From contig CAZAFL010000009.1 in assembly GCA_964484465.1 (NCBI GenBank), positions 36,313 to 100,312 on the forward strand: a stretch of 64,000 nt of DNA. The letters are read 5' to 3'. Shown in pieces: positions 61,133-64,000 of the stretch. The position numbers were made by a program, and so were the translations under genes. The DNA is from CAZAFL01 sp964484465. GTDB lineage: Bacteria; Bacteroidota; Ignavibacteria; UBA10030; SZUA-254. The notes under the pieces are model-generated. The model ran no database searches. It saw only the letters and a list, made by a program, of their open reading frames with translations, and was not told where the DNA came from. Numbering within the stretch: position 1 is the first letter of the stretch; each line of letters opens with the position of its first letter.

Positions 61133-62149
61133 ATGAAAAATAATATTTTTCAGGATACTCTACCTTTTGCACAATCAACATACACAACGGTTGATGAAGA
61201 ATACCACAAGGTTCAATCGGATATAGGAGTTACATACAGAGGCTTGAACTTTCTTACTATAATCGGGACTGAGGCACTATCGTTTCTTCACAGGCTCTCG
61301 ACTAATGCTTTGGAAGACATGCAAGCAGGCCAATGCCGACCAACAGTTTTTACCACCGAAAAAGGTAAATTAATTGATTTAGCCACTGTAATACAAAGTG
61401 GGGAGGGGGTTATTTTGGTTGTCAGTTCAAAAAACGCTTCGCGAGTTAAGAACTGGCTTGACAAATTCATTATCATGGAAGATATTACAATTACCGATGT
61501 AACTGATGTATATTCAATGTTTTCATTCCTTGGGCCTCATGTTGATTCATTAAGAGAGAAAATCAATTTAGAAGGAGAAATTCCAGCAGAAGGATTCTAC
61601 AGTCATACACACATAAATGGGTATGATGCGACTCTTTTCCAGGATCAGTTCTGGAATAAGCAAGTTTTCAATTTATTAGTAAAAAATGATGCCGTATCTG
61701 AGATTTGGAATCACATCATTCAGTCTGTTCATCCGGTTGGATCAGCAAGCTACGACACAATCCGTATTGAAAATGGGATCACACAATTTGGCAAAGAATT
61801 AACCGAAAAAATCAATCCATTGGAGGCTGGTTTGGAAAGGTTTATTAACTATTCAAAAGGATGTTACATCGGTCAAGAGGTTATAGCAAGAATTGACACC
61901 TATAATAAATTACAAAGAAGGCTTCAGGGATTCATTTTCCCACATTCTAATGAAATTGTAAGTAATGGGACCCTTTTTCATAATGGGGAAGAAGTTGGTT
62001 GGACCACAAGTCACACCTGGTCGTTCAAGCTCAATAAGCAAATCGCGCTCGGTTTTTTAAAGACTGGCATAGAGGCTGATAACCTTGATTTTACAATTTC
62101 TGGACCTTCAGATAAAGTAAACGTTAAACCCTGTAATCTCCCATTTTAG
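61133..62149 (+). CDS. Folate-binding YgfZ/GcvT-like protein
   Basis: This 338-residue protein belongs to the aminomethyltransferase fold family. The key motif NYSKGCYIGQEVIARI (K-G-C-Y-x-G-Q-E) is the signature of YgfZ/IBA57, which uses tetrahydrofolate to help iron-sulfur cluster assembly or repair. GLNFLTIIGTEALSFLHRLS and LEAGLERFINYSKG are also visible. The sequence is more AT-rich than the genes upstream. It begins about 80 bases after tRNA-Lys. Confidence 0.88.
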   Translation: MKNNIFQDTLPFAQSTYTTVDEEYHKVQSDIGVTYRGLNFLTIIGTEALSFLHRLSTNALEDMQAGQCRPTVFTTEKGKLIDLATVIQSGEGVILVVSSKNASRVKNWLDKFIIMEDITITDVTDVYSMFSFLGPHVDSLREKINLEGEIPAEGFYSHTHINGYDATLFQDQFWNKQVFNLLVKNDAVSEIWNHIIQSVHPVGSASYDTIRIENGITQFGKELTEKINPLEAGLERFINYSKGCYIGQEVIARIDTYNKLQRRLQGFIFPHSNEIVSNGTLFHNGEEVGWTTSHTWSFKLNKQIALGFLKTGIEADNLDFTISGPSDKVNVKPCNLPF

Positions 62150-62192
62150 AATATGCTAATCCTGATTCTTAAACTTTTTAATTTATACTATT

Positions 62193-62927
62193 TTGAATCA
62201 TAAAACCCGCGTAGCATTGGTAACCGGAGGTGGAAAGAGACTTGGTAACCGCATTGCACTTGCCTTAGCTAAGAATGGGTTTGACGTCGCGATTAATTAT
62301 CACACGTCAAAAAAGGGAGCAATGCAGGCAGTGAACTCAATACGAGTACTGGGAAAACGCTCATTGCCACTTCAAGCCGATATCTCCAGAAGCTCTGATG
62401 TGCGGAAAATGATTAGAAAGGTCATTCAGGTTTTTGGAAGAATTGATTTGCTCGTAAACAATTCGGCAATCTTTGTTCATAGTCCAATGCTCAAGACCTC
62501 CGAACGAATATGGGATTCTACAATAAATATTAATCTAAAAGGGACCTTCCTTTGTTCACAGGCAGTTGCACCTATTATGCTCAAGCAAAAAAGAGGGAGA
62601 ATTGTAAACATTGCTTCACTCGGTGGATTGCAGGCATGGAAGGAACATGTCCCCTATAGTGTCTCAAAAGCAGGAGTGGTCATGCTGACAAGAATCATGG
62701 CCAGGTCACTGGCGCCATATATTCTTGTGAATGCCATTGCTCCGGGAACCATTAGTTTTAGAGGCGAGGAGGATAATTCAGTAAGACATACATCAAAAAA
62801 AAATATTCCCTTGAAGAAATATGGTACATCTTCGGATATGACCGATATGGTTGTCTTCCTTGCCACAAAAGCAGACTACATTACAGGACAAGTTATTTCA
62901 ATTGATGGAGGAAGGTCGATCCCCTAA
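62193..62927 (+). CDS. Short-chain dehydrogenase/reductase
   Basis: This 244-residue SDR starts at a TTG because no ATG or GTG is available near the conserved start NHKTRVALVTGGGKRLGNRI. The NAD(P) loop TGGGKRLG, NNSAIF and the catalytic triad with SLGGLQAWKEHVPYSVSKAG (Ser, YxxxK) are present. VNAIAPGTI and ITGQVISIDGGRSIP complete the fold. It resembles FabG or pteridine reductase-like enzymes (the GKRLG loop is typical of the latter). The ribosome site is not obvious. Confidence 0.85.
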   Translation: MNHKTRVALVTGGGKRLGNRIALALAKNGFDVAINYHTSKKGAMQAVNSIRVLGKRSLPLQADISRSSDVRKMIRKVIQVFGRIDLLVNNSAIFVHSPMLKTSERIWDSTININLKGTFLCSQAVAPIMLKQKRGRIVNIASLGGLQAWKEHVPYSVSKAGVVMLTRIMARSLAPYILVNAIAPGTISFRGEEDNSVRHTSKKNIPLKKYGTSSDMTDMVVFLATKADYITGQVISIDGGRSIP

Positions 62928-62928
62928 T

Positions 62929-63759
62929 ATGAAAAGAAAAGCTGAATCTGTTCCCAAAGCATACAATAATGCAAAATTTCTCAATAGTCCACCGGCAAGA
63001 TCTATTCGCATACTTTCGGAGTTCCTGGAACCACTCGACCGCTTTAGAAAAAAAGAAATTAAGGATACTATAGTCTGTTTTGGTTCAGCGAGAGTAATTC
63101 CGAAAACAAATGCGCAGAAAAAACTTAAGAAAATAAGGGCTAAGCTTAGAAAAAAGAATAAATTAAATTCAAACGATAAACTACTACTTCATGATGCAGA
63201 AATCGATCTTTTCATGTCGCAGTATTACGAGGCTGCATATCGACTGACATTCATGCTCACTAAATGGTCGAAGAATGTAAATGCAAAGAGACATTTTGTC
63301 ATCTGCTCGGGCGGCGGTCCAGGAATTATGGAAGCTGCAAACCGAGGAGCTTTAAGGGCAGGAGGTAAATCGATCGGGCTGAACATCAGCTTGCCGTTTG
63401 AACAAAAATCAAACCCCTATATTTCGGAGGGCCTTGATTTCAAGTTCCATTATTTTTTTATGAGAAAATTCTGGTTTATTTATCTTGCAAAAGCTCTTAT
63501 CATGTTTCCTGGGGGATTTGGCACTCTTGACGAATTAATGGAAGTCTTAACTTTAATACAGACAAGAAAAGTAAGGAAGCCTCTCCCGATTGTCCTCTAC
63601 GGAAGGGAATATTGGGAGCAGGTGCTTAATTTTAAGACAATGGTAAAATATCGTACAATTTCAAAAAAGGACCTGAATATATTCAGATTTGCAGACAGTC
63701 CGGAGGAAGCTTTCAAATACCTAAAACTAGAATTATCTAAAACAGAACACAATAAATGA
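62929..63759 (+). CDS. LOG-family protein (lysine decarboxylase-like, TIGR00730 type)
   Basis: From ATG 62929, two bases after the SDR stop, the product has 276 residues; the frame extends upstream only within the SDR gene. DTIVCFGSARVIPKTNAQKK, FVICSGGGPGIMEAANRGAL and the signature LIMFPGGFGTLDELMEVLTL (PGGxGTxxE) are the LOG motifs. LOG enzymes release cytokinin-type bases from nucleoside monophosphates; bacterial relatives act as nucleotide glycosidases or have unknown roles. A basic insertion (KKLKKIRAKLRKKNKL) is notable. Confidence 0.9.
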   Translation: MKRKAESVPKAYNNAKFLNSPPARSIRILSEFLEPLDRFRKKEIKDTIVCFGSARVIPKTNAQKKLKKIRAKLRKKNKLNSNDKLLLHDAEIDLFMSQYYEAAYRLTFMLTKWSKNVNAKRHFVICSGGGPGIMEAANRGALRAGGKSIGLNISLPFEQKSNPYISEGLDFKFHYFFMRKFWFIYLAKALIMFPGGFGTLDELMEVLTLIQTRKVRKPLPIVLYGREYWEQVLNFKTMVKYRTISKKDLNIFRFADSPEEAFKYLKLELSKTEHNK

Positions 63760-63836
63760 TTATATTTCATGATTTGCGGTTTGTTTATTTACACCATTGG
63801 TGATCACAGTAAAACAAGAAATTAGTATTAACACAT

Positions 63837-63865
63837 TTGCTTAACTCTTAATTATGTAATATATT
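63837..63865 (+). promoter_or_regulatory. Promoter of ssrA
   Basis: TTGCTT (63837-63842), 17-base spacer, TATATT (63860-63865). It is placed correctly for the mature RNA 5' end near 63874. Confidence 0.65.
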
Positions 63866-63873
63866 TATAAAGC

Positions 63874-64000
63874 GGGGATGATATGGTTTCGACGGGGATG
63901 AGGATGGCTTAAATCGCATCTCGTGCTCTCCGTGTTGCACGTAAATAAAGCGGAAAACTATAAGTGCAGACTACAACTACGCACTGGCTGCTTAATTAAA
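63874..64000 (+). ncRNA. ssrA: Transfer-messenger RNA, 5' part (cut by the window end)
   Basis: GGGGATGATATGGTTTCGACGGGGATG… is the typical 5' tRNA-like domain of tmRNA. A small ORF follows the conserved ATAAGT and reads GCA GAC TAC AAC TAC GCA CTG GCT GCT TAA (63966-63995), giving the tag ADYNYALAA. The rest of the gene lies beyond 64000. tmRNA rescues stalled ribosomes and tags the product for proteolysis. Confidence 0.93.

Overview
The window looks like chromosomal DNA of a Gram-negative member of the Bacteroidetes/Chlorobi (FCB) group, with an Ignavibacteria-like lineage the best guess. The evidence is a BamD-type lipoprotein, an RND/TolC metal efflux system, a secreted protease with a type-IX-like C-terminal domain, a bacillithiol deacetylase (BshB1), a PASTA protein directly before rpe, and a tmRNA tag ending in NYALAA. 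Base composition is moderate (by eye, mid-40s % GC). This placement is inference; no rRNA is present.

Layout. (1) 1-6116, minus strand: a tightly overlapping operon of six genes (nucleotidyltransferase, B12-radical SAM enzyme, methyltransferase, GT9 and GT87 glycosyltransferases, and a membrane protein cut by the window edge), probably for glycan or lipid modification. (2) 6171-7675: PASTA protein and rpe. (3) 7690-13041: a mobile island of three tandem IS1595-family elements in the same orientation. The first is a 5'-deleted remnant; the other two are intact. Each carries transposase, then a membrane cargo gene, then a ~46-residue Lys-rich ORF, and the elements abut through the same 8-bp target repeat GTTCTAAA. 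(4) 13048-25401: asnC-glnA, enoyl-CoA hydratase-apt, tryptophanase-Yip1-metallopeptidase, hemerythrin-response regulator-aconitase, a membrane protein and an FAD reductase. (5) 25419-31585: a large orphan P-loop ATPase, htpX, glutamate dehydrogenase, a secreted protein, BamD and a thioesterase. (6) 31590-40502: an FG-GAP repeat protein, a secreted metalloprotease and the cytochrome c maturation genes ccmABC-D-like-E-F. (7) 40564-51039, minus strand: a copper/heavy-metal resistance region (CopA, HMA lipoprotein, DUF2318 protein, a Cys/Met-rich secreted protein, CusA, CusB, CusC and a small Cys-rich protein). (8) 51250-63759: cupin, bshB1, xseA-xseB-dxs, an oxidoreductase, a SAM hydrolase-like protein, ribD-ribE, an unrecognised 257-residue protein, secG, tRNA-Lys, a YgfZ-like protein, an SDR and a LOG-family protein. 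(9) 63874-64000: the 5' part of ssrA.

The most unusual part is the IS array. The remnant and the third element are close relatives in their ends, transposase 3' end and distal small ORF, yet they carry unrelated cargo genes between those shared flanks. This suggests a transposon chassis that exchanges its cargo. Promoters across the window follow one pattern, TTGnnn-N17-TAnnTT, most often TATATT, and the two intact elements carry the -35 box inside their terminal repeats.
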